Source of the DNA: Chloroflexota bacterium | GTDB taxonomy: Bacteria; Chloroflexota; JAJPGV01 | NCBI GenBank assembly: GCA_021325635.1 | Contig: JAJPGV010000015.1 | Location: forward strand, 1 to 64,000 | Reading direction: 5' to 3' | DNA: 64,000 bases | In this document: positions 38,612 to 48,299 of the stretch, piece after piece | Position numbering within the stretch: the first letter of the stretch is position 1 | How the letters are laid out: the number at the start of each line of letters is the position of its first letter | Notes under the pieces: generated by a model | Seen by the model: only the letters and a program-made list of their open reading frames with translations | What the model was told of the DNA's origin: nothing | Database searches by the model: none | Position numbers and translations under genes: made by a program

Positions 38612-39661
38612 TTACCGCAGAGAGTAGGCTGCTCGAGCCGAATCTCGCAGGATCTTGCGGCGATCGTCGTCGGACATGGCTGGGTCCGTGCGCCAGTGAT
38701 TCATGCGGGACAGGAACTCATCCTCGTCCTCTTCGTGCGGATAGTCGGACGCACAGAACAGGTGGTCGGCGCCAAGCATGTCGATGACCAGCGGCAAGCC
38801 ATGCTCGTACGGCTCCGCGGAGAAGTAGATCGAGCATTCCCGCAGGTAGTCGCTGGGCTTCTTCTTGAGGGGCAGCTTGGCTCGCTGCTGAGCCCACTTC
38901 TCGTCCATGCGGTCCATCATGTATGGCACCCAGCTGGCGCCGGCCTCGAGATGGCCCACCTTCAGCTTGGGAAAGGTCTCGTATACGCCCTCGAACAGCA
39001 GGCTGGCCATTTCGACCATCTGGCCGAAGGGATGCTGAAACACCACCTTGGCTCGCCGCATGCCGCTCATCAGCTCGCTCCCGCGAATCAGGTGCGCGCC
39101 ATGCACGCCGATGAAGCAGCCCAGGCGCTCCGCCTCCTCGTACACCGGCCAGTATTCCGGATCGCCCAGCGGCTTGGGGAGCTGGGTGGCGGGCAGCACC
39201 ACGGGCATGCCCAGCGCGTGCACGCGCCGGACTTCTTTGACCGCCTCTGGGACGTTCTGCAGCGGGATCAGCGCGGCGCAGATCAGACGCGAGCTGAAGC
39301 CCATGTAGCGCTCGTGGGCCCAGCTGTTGTAGGCCCGCGCCAGGTACACCGCCAGGTCGGGGTCGTCGCACATGCCGAAGGTGAGCGCATCCGTCGGGTA
39401 GAGCACGGCCTGCTCCAGCCCGGCCCGGTCGGCGAATGCCAGCCACTTGTCGGGCGTCGGGTTCAAGCGATAGGGCAGCTGCCCGGGACCATGCAGTATG
39501 CGTCGCGAACGGTTCTGCATGCCCTGCCAGTTCGGGAACAGCCCGTGCGTGCGGCCCACAATGCGCTGCGAGGTCAACGGCGGATCGAGATGGTCGATGA
39601 TCTCCTCGGGCTCCTCGTCCAGGTGCCCGTCGGCGTCCACGATGGGCATGGCTGCGCTCAT
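38612..39661 (-). CDS. Amidohydrolase-2 family metal-dependent hydrolase
   Basis: About 349 aa. The N-terminal metal motif reads IVDADGHLDE. Later histidines occur in GVHGAHLI and KVGHLEAGASW, and the terminal ASDYPHEE is typical of the ACMSD/decarboxylase-like amidohydrolases. ATG 39661 is chosen because GGGAG lies 8 nt upstream; the frame is open to 39715. Related proteins decarboxylate or hydrolyse aromatic acids. It is divergent from the LLM flavoprotein gene with a 118-bp spacer, suggesting shared catabolic control (inference). Confidence 0.85.
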   Translation of the reverse strand: MSAAMPIVDADGHLDEEPEEIIDHLDPPLTSQRIVGRTHGLFPNWQGMQNRSRRILHGPGQLPYRLNPTPDKWLAFADRAGLEQAVLYPTDALTFGMCDDPDLAVYLARAYNSWAHERYMGFSSRLICAALIPLQNVPEAVKEVRRVHALGMPVVLPATQLPKPLGDPEYWPVYEEAERLGCFIGVHGAHLIRGSELMSGMRRAKVVFQHPFGQMVEMASLLFEGVYETFPKLKVGHLEAGASWVPYMMDRMDEKWAQQRAKLPLKKKPSDYLRECSIYFSAEPYEHGLPLVIDMLGADHLFCASDYPHEEDEDEFLSRMNHWRTDPAMSDDDRRKILRDSARAAYSLR

Positions 39662-39779
39662 GCTGCTGACTCCCATTGCCGCGACCCTCGCTCGGTCGCG
39701 CGCGAAGACTGGCACCCATTGTGCCAGAGACTCCAGGGTGAGCCTTATGCGAAGCCGGCGGTGTTAGGATGAGCCTCCC

Positions 39780-40778
39780 ATGGGCGTAACCTTCGGACTG
39801 GCGCTGGACTTCGGCAGCCAGACCAGGCCGCTGGCGGCGCAGGCGCGGCGGCAGGCCGACCTGGCGCGCTTCGCCGAGGATCACGGCTTCGAGTCGGTGT
39901 GGGCCGGCGAGAGCTACTTCGCAGGGGCCTTTCACCTGCCATCGCCAATGCTGCTGCTGTCCTACCTGGCTCCTCGAACCCGGCTGCGGCTGGGCACCGG
40001 CGTCACCCTGCTGCCGGCGTGGAACCCGCTGAAGCTGGCCTACGACGCCGCCGTGCTGGACAACATCTCGGACGGCCGTCTGGTGCTCGGCGTAGGTCTG
40101 GGAAGCCCGGCGCTGCAGCAACGCTTTGGCCACGACCCTGCCACCATCGGCCAATGGATGGACGATAGCGTGCAGGCGCTGAAGGCACTGTTTGCCGGAC
40201 AGTCCCGCTTCGCCGGCAGCCAGGTCGACATCCAGGGAGGGATCGCGCCCCTCCCGCTCCAACCAGGCGGCCCGCCGCTGTGGATTGGTGGCGGCGTGCG
40301 GCGCTCGGCCGAGCGGGCAGCGCAGTTCGGTGACGGCTACTACGCCTCCACGAACTACGGTCTCGATCGCATCGGTGTTCAGGCGGAGCGCTACCGCTCG
40401 GCGCTGTCCAGGGCCGGTAAAGACCCGGCTTCCGGGGCCGTCTCCGCCAACCGGCTGACGCTCGTGGCGCCCGACTCAGCGCAGGCGCGCGACGGCGGAC
40501 GGCGGTTCCTCTCAGGCATCATCAAGACGTATGCCCGCATGGGCTCTTGGGGCGAGGACCGCAAGGCAGCTTCGTCAGAGGATCTGTTCGATCAGCTCGC
40601 TTCCCAGCTGTGCCTGGTCGGATCTCCTGAGGAAGTCACAGAGCAGGTGCGCATCTATCAGGCAGCCGGTGTGACCCACATTCAAGCCCGTCTGAGCCCT
40701 GACGACATGCCGGAAGAGCTTGCCCGTCAGACGATCCGGCTGATGGGTGCGGAAGTCATCCCGGCCTTCGCGCGCTAA
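39780..40778 (+). CDS. LLM-class flavin-dependent oxidoreductase
   Basis: 332 aa, bacterial luciferase-like TIM barrel using FMN or F420. The family signatures are ARFAEDHGFESVWAGESYF, GVTLLPAWNPLKLAYDAAVL and GRLVLGVGLGSP. PPLWIGGGVRRSAERAAQFG follows. The C-terminus (GSPEEVTEQVRIYQAAGVTH) is typical of the group. It lies 5 bp before the disulfide oxidoreductase gene. Substrate unknown. Confidence 0.9.
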   Translation: MGVTFGLALDFGSQTRPLAAQARRQADLARFAEDHGFESVWAGESYFAGAFHLPSPMLLLSYLAPRTRLRLGTGVTLLPAWNPLKLAYDAAVLDNISDGRLVLGVGLGSPALQQRFGHDPATIGQWMDDSVQALKALFAGQSRFAGSQVDIQGGIAPLPLQPGGPPLWIGGGVRRSAERAAQFGDGYYASTNYGLDRIGVQAERYRSALSRAGKDPASGAVSANRLTLVAPDSAQARDGGRRFLSGIIKTYARMGSWGEDRKAASSEDLFDQLASQLCLVGSPEEVTEQVRIYQAAGVTHIQARLSPDDMPEELARQTIRLMGAEVIPAFAR

Positions 40779-40783
40779 ACGCT

Positions 40784-42166
40784 ATGGAAACCTTCGACGC
40801 CGTCATCGTTGGATCCGGGCAGGCAGCCGGGCCCCTGGCCACCGCGCTCGCCACTGCCGGCTGGAAGGTCCTGCTGGCCGAAAAAGAACATGTGGGCGGC
40901 ACCTGCATCAATGAGGGCTGCACACCCACCAAGACCATGATCGCCAGTGGCCGCGCCGCATACATGGCAAATCGGGCGGCGGAATACGGCGTGCTGACCA
41001 AGGACGTGCGCATCGACATGGCCACCGTTCGCCGCCGCAAGCGCGACATCGTGGACTCCTTCAGGACGGGCAGCCAAGCACGCATCGAGCGCACGCCGGG
41101 GGTCGAGCTCGTGGCCGGCAGCGCCAGCTTCATCGGGCCAAAGGCGCTGGCCATCGAGCTGCGCGGAGGTGGCCGGAGAGAGGTCACCGCTCCGGTGGTC
41201 GTGATAGACACCGGGACCCGCCCCCGGCCCCTGGAGGTCAGCGGCGCGCAGGACGTCCAGGTCCTCAGCTCGACCAGCGTCATGGAGCTGGACGTGGTGC
41301 CCGAGCACCTGGTCGTCGTCGGAGGCGGCTACGTCGGAGTCGAGTTCGCGCAGCTCTTCAGACGCCTGGGCAGCCAAGTCACCTTGATCCAGCACGGCCA
41401 GCAGCTGCTGCCCAAGGAGGACGCGGATATCGCCGCGGCCGTACTCGAGATCTTCACCGAAGACGGCATCGAGGTGCTCACAGAAACGAAGCTGGCAGGC
41501 GTGAAGAGTGATCCAAGAGGCATCGCGGTCACCGTGAGCTCCAACGGGGCCGAGCGCACAATCGCCGCCTCTCACATCCTGGAGGCTGCCGGGCGTCTAC
41601 CCAACACCGAAGAGCTCGACCTCGCGGCAGCCGGCCTGCAGCCGGACACCCGAGGCTTCATTCCCGTGAACGACCGCCTGGAAACCGCCGTCGAGGGCAT
41701 CTTTGCCGTCGGCGACGTCAATGGCGGCCCGGCGTTCACGCACATCTCGTATGACGACTTTCGGATCTTGCGCGCTAACTTGCTGGAAGACGGGGCGGCC
41801 AGCACGACCGGGCGTCTCGTGCCCTACACGGTGTTCATGGATCCCGAGCTTGGTCGCGTCGGCTTGACGGAATCCCAGGCTCGCCGAGAAGGCCGCGCCA
41901 TACGGGTGGCCAAGATGCCGATGACCCACGTAGCGCGAGCGCTGGAAACCGATGAGAGCCGCGGCTTGATCAAAGCGGTGATCGATGCTCGCACCGATCA
42001 GATACTGGGCTTCGCCATGCTGGGTATCGGCGGCGGCGAAATCATGTCATTGGTGGAAGTGGCCATGATGGGCAAGCTGCCCTACACGGCACTGCGTGAG
42101 GCAGTCTTCGCTCATCCAACGGTGGCCGAGTCCCTGAACAACCTGTTCGCAAACGTCGAGCCTTAG
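40784..42166 (+). CDS. Pyridine nucleotide-disulfide oxidoreductase (class I)
   Basis: 460 aa. FAD-binding VIVGSGQAAGPLATAL is followed by the redox-active disulfide GGTCINEGCTPTKTM. The NAD(P)-binding fold GGGYVGVEFAQLFRRLG comes next, and then the second FAD motif GIFAVGDVNG. The C-terminal dimer-interface active site HPTVAESLNNLF is retained. It resembles mercuric reductase and lipoamide dehydrogenase. Lacking neighbours for either, the electron acceptor is open. It is co-oriented with the LLM gene. Confidence 0.9.
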   Translation: METFDAVIVGSGQAAGPLATALATAGWKVLLAEKEHVGGTCINEGCTPTKTMIASGRAAYMANRAAEYGVLTKDVRIDMATVRRRKRDIVDSFRTGSQARIERTPGVELVAGSASFIGPKALAIELRGGGRREVTAPVVVIDTGTRPRPLEVSGAQDVQVLSSTSVMELDVVPEHLVVVGGGYVGVEFAQLFRRLGSQVTLIQHGQQLLPKEDADIAAAVLEIFTEDGIEVLTETKLAGVKSDPRGIAVTVSSNGAERTIAASHILEAAGRLPNTEELDLAAAGLQPDTRGFIPVNDRLETAVEGIFAVGDVNGGPAFTHISYDDFRILRANLLEDGAASTTGRLVPYTVFMDPELGRVGLTESQARREGRAIRVAKMPMTHVARALETDESRGLIKAVIDARTDQILGFAMLGIGGGEIMSLVEVAMMGKLPYTALREAVFAHPTVAESLNNLFANVEP

Positions 42167-42217
42167 AGCGTCGCCGCGCTCCCGGGTCACCCAGCAGCAC
42201 GCCCTACACTTTCGTGC

Positions 42218-43918
42218 ATGAGCGAAAACGGCAGGCTGCGCAGCTACACCATTACTCAGGGTCGCGAGCGGGCAGGCGCCCGCGCGATGCTCAAGGGCAT
42301 CGGCTTCACAGACGAGGATCTGCGCAAGCCCACTATAGGCGTGGCGCACACCTGGATCGAGACCATGCCCTGCAACTTCAACCTGCGCCGGCTGGCAGAG
42401 CAGGTGAAGCGCGGCATCCGCGAGGCCGGCGGGACACCCATGGAGTACAACACCATCGCCATCAGTGACGGCGTGACCATGGGCACCGAGGGCATGAAGG
42501 CGTCGCTCATCAGTCGCGAGGTCATTGCCGACTCCATAGAGCTCGTCGCCCGCGGCCATTTCTTCGACGGCGTGGTGTGCCTGGTCGGCTGCGACAAGAC
42601 CATTCCCGGCGCAGCCATGGCGCTGGTCCGTTTGGACATTCCGGGGTTAGTGCTGTACGGCGGCTCCATCCAGCCGGGGAAGTTCCGCGGAAAGGACGTC
42701 GACATCGTGTCGGTGTACGAGGCCATCGGCGCCGTATCGGCCGGCAAGATGACCGACGCCGACCTGCTGGAGCTGGAAAACGTCGCCTGCCCCGGCGCGG
42801 GCGCCTGCGCAGGCCAGTACACGGCCAACACCATGGCTATGGCCATGGAATTCCTGGGGTTGGCGCCCTTGGGCTCCGGCAGCGTTGCCGCCACCGACCC
42901 CGCGAAGGATGAGGTTGGGGTGCAGGCCGGCCGCTTGGCGGTGGAGATGGTGCGCCGCAACCGCACGCCCAGCAGCATCCTCACCCGAAGGTCGTTCGAA
43001 AACGCCATCGCCGGCGCCGCGGCCAGCGGCGGCTCCACCAATATCGTGCTCCACGGCCTGGCCATCGCCCACGAGGCTGGTATCCCGCTGGACATCGACG
43101 ATTTCGACCGCGTAAGCAAGCGCACGCCGCTGTTCGTGGATATGCGGCCGGGAGGACGCTACGGAGCGGTCGACCTGGCCCGCGCCGGCGGCATTCAGCT
43201 CGTGGCCCAGCGCATGATCGCGGCCAGCCTGCTCGATGGAAGCCAGCAGACGGTGACCGGCAAGACGCTGGCCGAAGAGTCGAGCACCGCCCGCGAGACG
43301 CCCGGGCAGGACGTCGTCCGACCGGTCTCCGAGCCGCTCAACCCAGAGGGCGGCCTGGTCATCCTCAAGGGCAACCTGGCTCCCGATGGCTGCGTCATCA
43401 AGGTAGCAGGCTACGCCAAGCGCTACCATCGCGGGCCGGCTCGTGTGTTCGATTGCGAGGACGACGCCATGGCGGCCACCACCCGACGAGAGATCGAGCC
43501 CAACGACGTGGTCGTGATCCGTTATGAAGGCCCCCGTGGAGGGCCAGGCATGCGCGAGATGCTCGGTGTCACCGCCGCGCTGGTGGGCGAAGGGCTCGGC
43601 GAAAGCGTCGCGCTGCTGACCGACGGCCGGTTCTCGGGTGGCACCCACGGTTTGATGGCTGGCCACGTTGCCCCGGAGGCGGCCGTGGGCGGCCCTATCG
43701 CGGCGCTGCGTGAAGGCGACACTATCGTCGTGGACATCGAGAAGCGACGCCTGGACGTGGAGCTTTCGGACGACGAGATCCGCCAGCGGCTGGCAGCCTG
43801 GACCCCTCCGGCCAGCCGCTATCCATCCGGCGTCTTCGCCAAGTACGCCGCGGCCGTCTCCTCCGCGGCTAAGGGCGCCGTCACCAGCCCGGGAGCCGCC
43901 GTCGCAGCGGTTCGCTGA
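42218..43918 (+). CDS. ilvD: Dihydroxy-acid dehydratase
   Basis: IlvD makes the 2-keto acid precursors of valine, leucine and isoleucine using an Fe-S cluster. The 566-aa protein has cluster cysteines in VGCDKTIPGAAMAL and GACAGQYTANTMAMAM, and the lysine/serine-site region GRFSGGTHGLMAGH. ATG 42218 follows the oxidoreductase by 51 bp. No other ilv genes are adjacent. Confidence 0.96.
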   Translation: MSENGRLRSYTITQGRERAGARAMLKGIGFTDEDLRKPTIGVAHTWIETMPCNFNLRRLAEQVKRGIREAGGTPMEYNTIAISDGVTMGTEGMKASLISREVIADSIELVARGHFFDGVVCLVGCDKTIPGAAMALVRLDIPGLVLYGGSIQPGKFRGKDVDIVSVYEAIGAVSAGKMTDADLLELENVACPGAGACAGQYTANTMAMAMEFLGLAPLGSGSVAATDPAKDEVGVQAGRLAVEMVRRNRTPSSILTRRSFENAIAGAAASGGSTNIVLHGLAIAHEAGIPLDIDDFDRVSKRTPLFVDMRPGGRYGAVDLARAGGIQLVAQRMIAASLLDGSQQTVTGKTLAEESSTARETPGQDVVRPVSEPLNPEGGLVILKGNLAPDGCVIKVAGYAKRYHRGPARVFDCEDDAMAATTRREIEPNDVVVIRYEGPRGGPGMREMLGVTAALVGEGLGESVALLTDGRFSGGTHGLMAGHVAPEAAVGGPIAALREGDTIVVDIEKRRLDVELSDDEIRQRLAAWTPPASRYPSGVFAKYAAAVSSAAKGAVTSPGAAVAAVR

Positions 43919-43943
43919 GCGGCTGCTGGGCGAATCGCGCTCC

Positions 43944-44486
43944 TTACGCCCGCTGTTGGAGGATGGGCAGGCAGTACAGCACCGCGGTCACGGTCGACAT
44001 GACGACAAGCTCGCCGCGCTGGATCATGGGGAGCAGCAACCCCGGATCGAGGTGCACAAGCTCGATGTCTTCGGTGACGTCGAGCTTCTGCTTGCCGGCG
44101 GAGCGAACCCGTCCGAAATACACGTACTCGAGCGTCCCTTCACGCGTGGGATTGACCACGAACGTAGCCACGTGGTGCAGCTGGCCAGCGTAGCCGGTCT
44201 CCTCCCGCAGCTCCCTGGCGGCCGCGTCCGCTGGGTCCTCACCGGGCTCGGCAAAGCCTGAGGGCAGCTCCAAGGTCGTTCGGGCCAGGCCATGCTTGTA
44301 CTGCCGCACGAACACGACCTTGCCATCCGCCGTCAGCGGGAACACTTTCACGAACGGCGGCTGCTCGACTACGTAGTAATCGTCGAGCTCAACACCGTTG
44401 GGCAGCCGGACGGCATCCTGCCGCACGCTGATCCACGGACTCTCGATCAACTTGCGTGACGACACGACCTCCCACGGCTCAGCCAT
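43944..44486 (-). CDS. NUDIX hydrolase, ADP-ribose pyrophosphatase-like
   Basis: 180 aa. The NUDIX box is intact (SGFAEPGEDPADAAARELRE, then ETGY). The upstream strand pattern ELDDYYVVEQPPFVKVFPLT and the conserved VVFVRQYKHG place it with the ADP-ribose pyrophosphatases. Its start overlaps the end of tsaC by 8 bp, so it closes the DUF2127-rpmE-DUF1385-prfA-prmC-tsaC series. It probably sanitises nucleoside diphosphate derivatives. Confidence 0.9.
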   Translation of the reverse strand: MAEPWEVVSSRKLIESPWISVRQDAVRLPNGVELDDYYVVEQPPFVKVFPLTADGKVVFVRQYKHGLARTTLELPSGFAEPGEDPADAAARELREETGYAGQLHHVATFVVNPTREGTLEYVYFGRVRSAGKQKLDVTEDIELVHLDPGLLLPMIQRGELVVMSTVTAVLYCLPILQQRA

Positions 44487-45015
44487 CGGCCAGCACTCGG
44501 GCCACGTCTTCGGCCGAGATTGCGCCCTGGCGAAGAATGTTGCCCTCGAGATCGACCACCGTCGACTCGCGCCCGCCCGGGCACGGCCCCGCGTCGAGCA
44601 GCGCGTCGATACGCCCGGCGAGCTGGCTCCAGACCTCGTCGGGATCGCCGCTCGCGCCCGCGCCGGAGCGGTTGGCGCTGGTCACGGGCAGGGGACCGGT
44701 CGCTTGCAACAGCGCCACGGCCAGCGGGTGATCGGGCATGCGGTAGGCATCATCCCCGGCCACGATAGTCAGCGCGCCGGGCCAGAAGGCAGCAGCCAGA
44801 CGGCGCGCCGCATCCGGCAGATCAGCCGGCACGGCAGCTACCAGATAGGCGATGCGCTTTTCGCGAGGCCGCTCTTTGGCCTCGTACAGGCGGTCGAGGT
44901 TGAAGCAGCCGAGGCCGTACACCGTATCGGTAGGAAAGGCCACCACCGCCCCGGCGCGTATCAGATCCACCGCGATCGGCAGCTCGCTCTGCGCCAGACG
45001 CCGCGTAGCGATCAA
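44479..45015 (-). CDS. L-threonylcarbamoyladenylate synthase (Sua5/YrdC family)
   Basis: This enzyme makes the activated intermediate for t6A37 modification of ANN-decoding tRNAs. Diagnostic segments are GAVVAFPTDTVYGLGCF, KRIAYLV, FWPGALTIV and TGPLPVTSANRSG. The start is set at TTG 45015, which overlaps the prmC stop as TTGA; this gives 178 aa. The frame extends upstream antisense-like into prmC and is not real there. It is a short YrdC-only form without the Sua5 C-terminal domain. Confidence 0.92.
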   Translation of the reverse strand: MIATRRLAQSELPIAVDLIRAGAVVAFPTDTVYGLGCFNLDRLYEAKERPREKRIAYLVAAVPADLPDAARRLAAAFWPGALTIVAGDDAYRMPDHPLAVALLQATGPLPVTSANRSGAGASGDPDEVWSQLAGRIDALLDAGPCPGGRESTVVDLEGNILRQGAISAEDVARVLADG

Positions 45016-45920
45016 CGAGCGGGACTGGCGAGCTGCAGGATGCGCGGCCGGCCAGCGTAGTCGGAGAACACTGCCGGCTCGAACGCGGTCAGGTAGCGGC
45101 TGGCAAGTCGTTCCAGGGACCGAGACTGCCCTGCGCCGATCTCGAGCAAAAGGGCTCCATTCGGTCGCAGCCGGCCGGGGACTTGAAGGAAGAGTTGCTC
45201 GAACAGCAGCAGGCCATCGGCCTCGTCGGTCAGGGCCGCACGCGGCTCGTACCGAATGGACGTGTGGAGCAGGGCCCTGTATTCCTCCAAGCTCAGATAC
45301 GGCAGGTTGGCAACGATCAGATCCGCCGGCTCCCCCAGCGGCTCCAGCAGTGAGCCCCGGCGGAAGTCGATGTCGGCCATGTGGCGGGAGGCATTCAGCC
45401 GCGCCACCGCGAGGGCCTCCTCCGAAACGTCGGTGGCGATCACCCGTGCATCCGAACACATCGTCTTGATGCCGATGGCGACTGCGCCGGAACCCGTGCC
45501 GACGTCCACGACCAGCGGGGACGCGGAAGCCTTCCGCCGGCGATCCATCCAGGCGGCGGCTCGGCCGACCAACAGCTCCGTCTCGGGCCGGGGAATCAGC
45601 ACCCGCGAGTCGACGAAGAACTCGACACCCAGGAATTCCTTGAGATTGCGAATGTACGCCACCGGCTCGGCGGCCATGCGCCGCTCGACCAGGCGTTCGA
45701 AGCGGTCCAGATCAGCGACGCCCAGGTCTTCATCCCAGTGCGCGAACAGCCGCGATCGCTGCCAGCCCAGCACGAAGCCCATCAGCACTTCGGCATCCAG
45801 GCGAGGCGTCTCCGTCGCTGTCCCAGCCAGCCGCTCGGCCGCCCCATCCACGGCCGCCTTGATGGAGCGCACACCGCTCGGCGGGCTTTGGCTGGGAGCG
45901 ATGGCTGCCACGACGTCCAT
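45012..45920 (-). CDS. prmC: Peptide chain release factor N5-glutamine methyltransferase
   Basis: PrmC methylates the GGQ glutamine of release factors. It has an N-terminal helical domain and then the SAM-binding motif VVDVGTGSGAVAIGI. The catalytic motif reads NLPY (usually NPPY), a variant seen in some lineages. ATG 45920 is preferred because it starts 1 nt after the prfA stop, giving 302 aa; the longer frame to 45980 would lie within prfA. It is directly coupled to its substrate gene prfA. Confidence 0.94.
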   Translation of the reverse strand: MDVVAAIAPSQSPPSGVRSIKAAVDGAAERLAGTATETPRLDAEVLMGFVLGWQRSRLFAHWDEDLGVADLDRFERLVERRMAAEPVAYIRNLKEFLGVEFFVDSRVLIPRPETELLVGRAAAWMDRRRKASASPLVVDVGTGSGAVAIGIKTMCSDARVIATDVSEEALAVARLNASRHMADIDFRRGSLLEPLGEPADLIVANLPYLSLEEYRALLHTSIRYEPRAALTDEADGLLLFEQLFLQVPGRLRPNGALLLEIGAGQSRSLERLASRYLTAFEPAVFSDYAGRPRILQLASPAR

Positions 45921-45921
45921 C

Positions 45922-46974
45922 TCAGTCACCCCCGAGCTGTTGAGCCTGGTCGGCAATGGTGAGCTGGTCGATGAGCCCATCGATTGTGCCCTCCATGAAG
46001 GCCGGCAGGTTATGGACTGACACGTTGATGCGATGGTCGGTGACGCGGTCTTGCGGAAAGTTGTAGGTCCGGATCTTCTCGCTGCGGTCGCCGGTATGCA
46101 CCATGCTGCGGCGCAGCGCGCCCACCTCGGCGTCGTGCTTGGCCCGCTCCATCTCCAGGAGCCGGCTGCGCAGCACCATCATCGCCTTGTTCTTGTTCTT
46201 GAGCTGGCTCTTCTCGTCTTGGCAGGTCACGACCAGGCCCGTTGGGAGGTGCGTGATCCGCACCGCCGAGTCGGTCGTATTCACGCTCTGTCCGCCATGC
46301 CCGGTGGAGCGGTAGACGTCCACGCGCAAGTCCTCTTCACGGACGTTGACGTCGACCTCTTCGGCCTCGGGCATGACCGCCACTGTGGCGGTCGAGGTGT
46401 GGATGCGGCCGCCCGATTCCGTCACCGGGATGCGCTGCACGCGATGGACCCCACCCTCGAACTTCAGCCTGCTGTAGGCGCCCCTGCCGCGGACCTCGAA
46501 GATGACCTCCTTGAAGCCATGCACGCCGTTCTCGCTGGCGCTCACCATTTCCACACCCCAGCGGCGAGCCTCGGCGTAGCGCGTGTACATCCGATACAGG
46601 TCGGCGGCGAAGATCGAAGCCTCGTCGCCACCCGCGCCCGCTCGGATCTCGACAATCACGTTCTTGTCGTCGTTCGGATCCTTGGGGATCAGGGCGGTCT
46701 TGAGAGCCTGCTCGAGCTCCCCTACCCGCTCGTGCAGCGCCTGGATCTCATCCTTGGCCAGCTCACGCAGCTCTTCGTCCTGCTCACCATGCAGCATGGC
46801 CTCGGTGTCGCGCAGCTCTTTGTTGATCGCCTTGTACTGGCGATACAAGCCGACGACCTCCTCCAGCGAGGCGAGCTCCCGGCCGTATTCGGCCATCTGC
46901 TCGGGACTGGCCGTCGCCAGCAGGCGGTTGAGCTCGTCGTAGCGAGCTTCTATGGCGTCGAGTTTGTCAAACAT
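45922..46974 (-). CDS. prfA: Peptide chain release factor RF1
   Basis: RF1 terminates translation at UAA and UAG. The 350-aa protein has the peptidyl-hydrolysis motif [16 protein letters not shown]. The codon-recognition loop shows the PxT-type motif ([15 protein letters not shown]), which marks RF1 rather than RF2. The N-terminal coiled coil is complete. ATG 46974. Confidence 0.96.
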   Translation of the reverse strand: MFDKLDAIEARYDELNRLLATASPEQMAEYGRELASLEEVVGLYRQYKAINKELRDTEAMLHGEQDEELRELAKDEIQALHERVGELEQALKTALIPKDPNDDKNVIVEIRAGAGGDEASIFAADLYRMYTRYAEARRWGVEMVSASENGVHGFKEVIFEVRGRGAYSRLKFEGGVHRVQRIPVTESGGRIHTSTATVAVMPEAEEVDVNVREEDLRVDVYRSTGHGGQSVNTTDSAVRITHLPTGLVVTCQDEKSQLKNKNKAMMVLRSRLLEMERAKHDAEVGALRRSMVHTGDRSEKIRTYNFPQDRVTDHRINVSVHNLPAFMEGTIDGLIDQLTIADQAQQLGGD

Positions 46975-47073
46975 GAATCAGTACGTGAACGTGAGGGAGA
47001 TGGGGTTGCAGGTCATGCGCGGTAAGCGCGCCTGCTCTGCAAAGCGTAGCGCAGGCTGGCAGGCAGGCAGCCG

Positions 47074-48033
47074 CTAGCCAGGTTGCGGAGCCAGCGCAGC
47101 CGAGCCGGCTACCGGCGCCGGCTGGGACTCCAGCCCCTCGGCCGCAATGACCGCTCGCAGCGCAGCAATGGACACCTCGAGCTGTCGCAACTCGGGCTCG
47201 CGCGTGGTGAGCTTTTGAAGCGCCATGGCCGGCGTCATGAAGGCGTGCATCAGCGGGTGCTCGATGTGCTTCGCGGCGAAGCGGATCCACTCGTAACACA
47301 CGGCGGCGATGAGGGGCACGCACAGCACTCGGCTGACGACCCTAACGGGCAGCGGGGGTGTGCCGATGGCGGCAAACACGAAAATGGCGATGACCAACAC
47401 AAACAGCAGCAGCGTCGTTCCGCAGCGGGGATGAATCGTGCTGTAGCGTTGGACGGATTCCGGCTCCAGGGCCGCGTTGTCCTCGAAGGCGTTGATCGTC
47501 TTGTGCTCCGCCCCGTGGTACATGAACGTTCGGCGGATGTCCGGCAGACGGCCCATCAACAGCAGGTAGCCCACGAAGAAGGCCAGCCGAATCACGCCCT
47601 CCAGCAGGCTGGCTGCAAACGAGCCATTGATCGAGCGTCCGACGACGTGAGCCAGCAGCAGCGGCACCACGAAGAACAGGCCGATGCCGAACGCGAGCGA
47701 CAGGACCAGCATGCCGTACATCACACCGCTGCCGATCTCGACCTTCTCGCCATCCTCTTCCAGGTCCTCGACGGCCACGTTGGCCGAGAACATCAGCGTT
47801 TTCATGCCGAGGATGAGCATGTCCCACAGCAGGATCAACCCGCGCAGGAATGGGAAGTTGCTCAGCGGGCTGTCGTAGACGCGGCGCGGCAACGGCTCGG
47901 CGTGGAGGACGATCTCGCCCTTCGGATTGCGCACGGCCACGCACAGCTGCTTCTTGCCGCGCATCATCACGCCTTCGATGACTGCCTGCCCGCCGTAGGT
48001 GGGCAGCTTGAGCGGCGTGCTCATGCGAGCCAT
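47074..48033 (-). CDS. DUF1385 multi-pass membrane protein
   Basis: About 319 aa. The family signature PTYGGQAVIEGVMMRGKKQL lies at the N-terminus, and MYHGAEHKTINAFE lies in the middle. About five membrane helices separate them. DUF1385 genes commonly sit beside rpmE and prfA in Gram-positives and Chloroflexi; the function is unknown, with metal dependence sometimes proposed. ATG 48033 lies after the rpmE terminator; the frame upstream of it overlaps rpmE and is not coding. Confidence 0.88.
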   Translation of the reverse strand: MARMSTPLKLPTYGGQAVIEGVMMRGKKQLCVAVRNPKGEIVLHAEPLPRRVYDSPLSNFPFLRGLILLWDMLILGMKTLMFSANVAVEDLEEDGEKVEIGSGVMYGMLVLSLAFGIGLFFVVPLLLAHVVGRSINGSFAASLLEGVIRLAFFVGYLLLMGRLPDIRRTFMYHGAEHKTINAFEDNAALEPESVQRYSTIHPRCGTTLLLFVLVIAIFVFAAIGTPPLPVRVVSRVLCVPLIAAVCYEWIRFAAKHIEHPLMHAFMTPAMALQKLTTREPELRQLEVSIAALRAVIAAEGLESQPAPVAGSAALAPQPG

Positions 48034-48050
48034 GAGCAGGACGATACGAA

Positions 48051-48079
48051 AAAAGGAGGGCACGCGCGCCCTCCTTTTT
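48051..48079 (-). terminator. Rho-independent terminator after rpmE
   Basis: Read on the minus strand, GGAGGGC/GCCCTCC extended by A/T pairs forms a long stem with a short loop. A run of Ts follows toward the DUF1385 start. It separates rpmE from the downstream genes; read-through or a new promoter must serve DUF1385-prfA. Confidence 0.8.
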
Positions 48080-48089
48080 GAGCGTCCCG

Positions 48090-48299
48090 TCAAGAAGCCT
48101 GTTTGCGGTTCAGGCGCCGTTGGAAGCGCTCTACCTGCCCGGCCGTATCGACGATGCGCTGCTGGCCGGTGTAGAACGGGTGACAGGCCGAGCAGACGTC
48201 GATCCGAAGCAGCGGCTTGGTGGACATGGTGGCGAAGGTGTTGCCGCAGCCACACACGACCTTGGCCTCAACGTAGTTCGGATGGATACCCTGTTTCAT
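48090..48299 (-). CDS. rpmE: 50S ribosomal protein bL31
   Basis: 69 aa. It starts [20 protein letters not shown] and carries [19 protein letters not shown]. The C-x-C and C-x2-C cysteines indicate the zinc-binding form. The ATG 48299 overlaps the DUF2127 stop as ATGA. A longer in-frame extension reaching 48485 overlaps the DUF2127 gene and is spurious. A zinc-form L31 suggests that zinc-limitation paralogues, if any, are elsewhere. Confidence 0.95.
   Translation of the reverse strand: MKQGIHPNYVEAKVVCGCGNTFATMSTKPLLRIDVCSACHPFYTGQQRIVDTAGQVERFQRRLNRKQAS

Noticed and set aside
38718-40262. 514-codon minus-strand frame across the amidohydrolase and LLM genes
   Set aside because: It overlaps two well-supported genes in another frame and has no family resemblance, only high-GC composition bias.
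45016-45459. Upstream extension of the threonylcarbamoyladenylate synthase frame
   Set aside because: It lies wholly inside prmC in another frame and has no YrdC similarity; the family begins at the TTG overlapping the prmC stop.
48034-48255. N-terminal extension of the DUF1385 frame
   Set aside because: It crosses the rpmE terminator and rpmE itself. The recognisable family sequence starts at ATG 48033.
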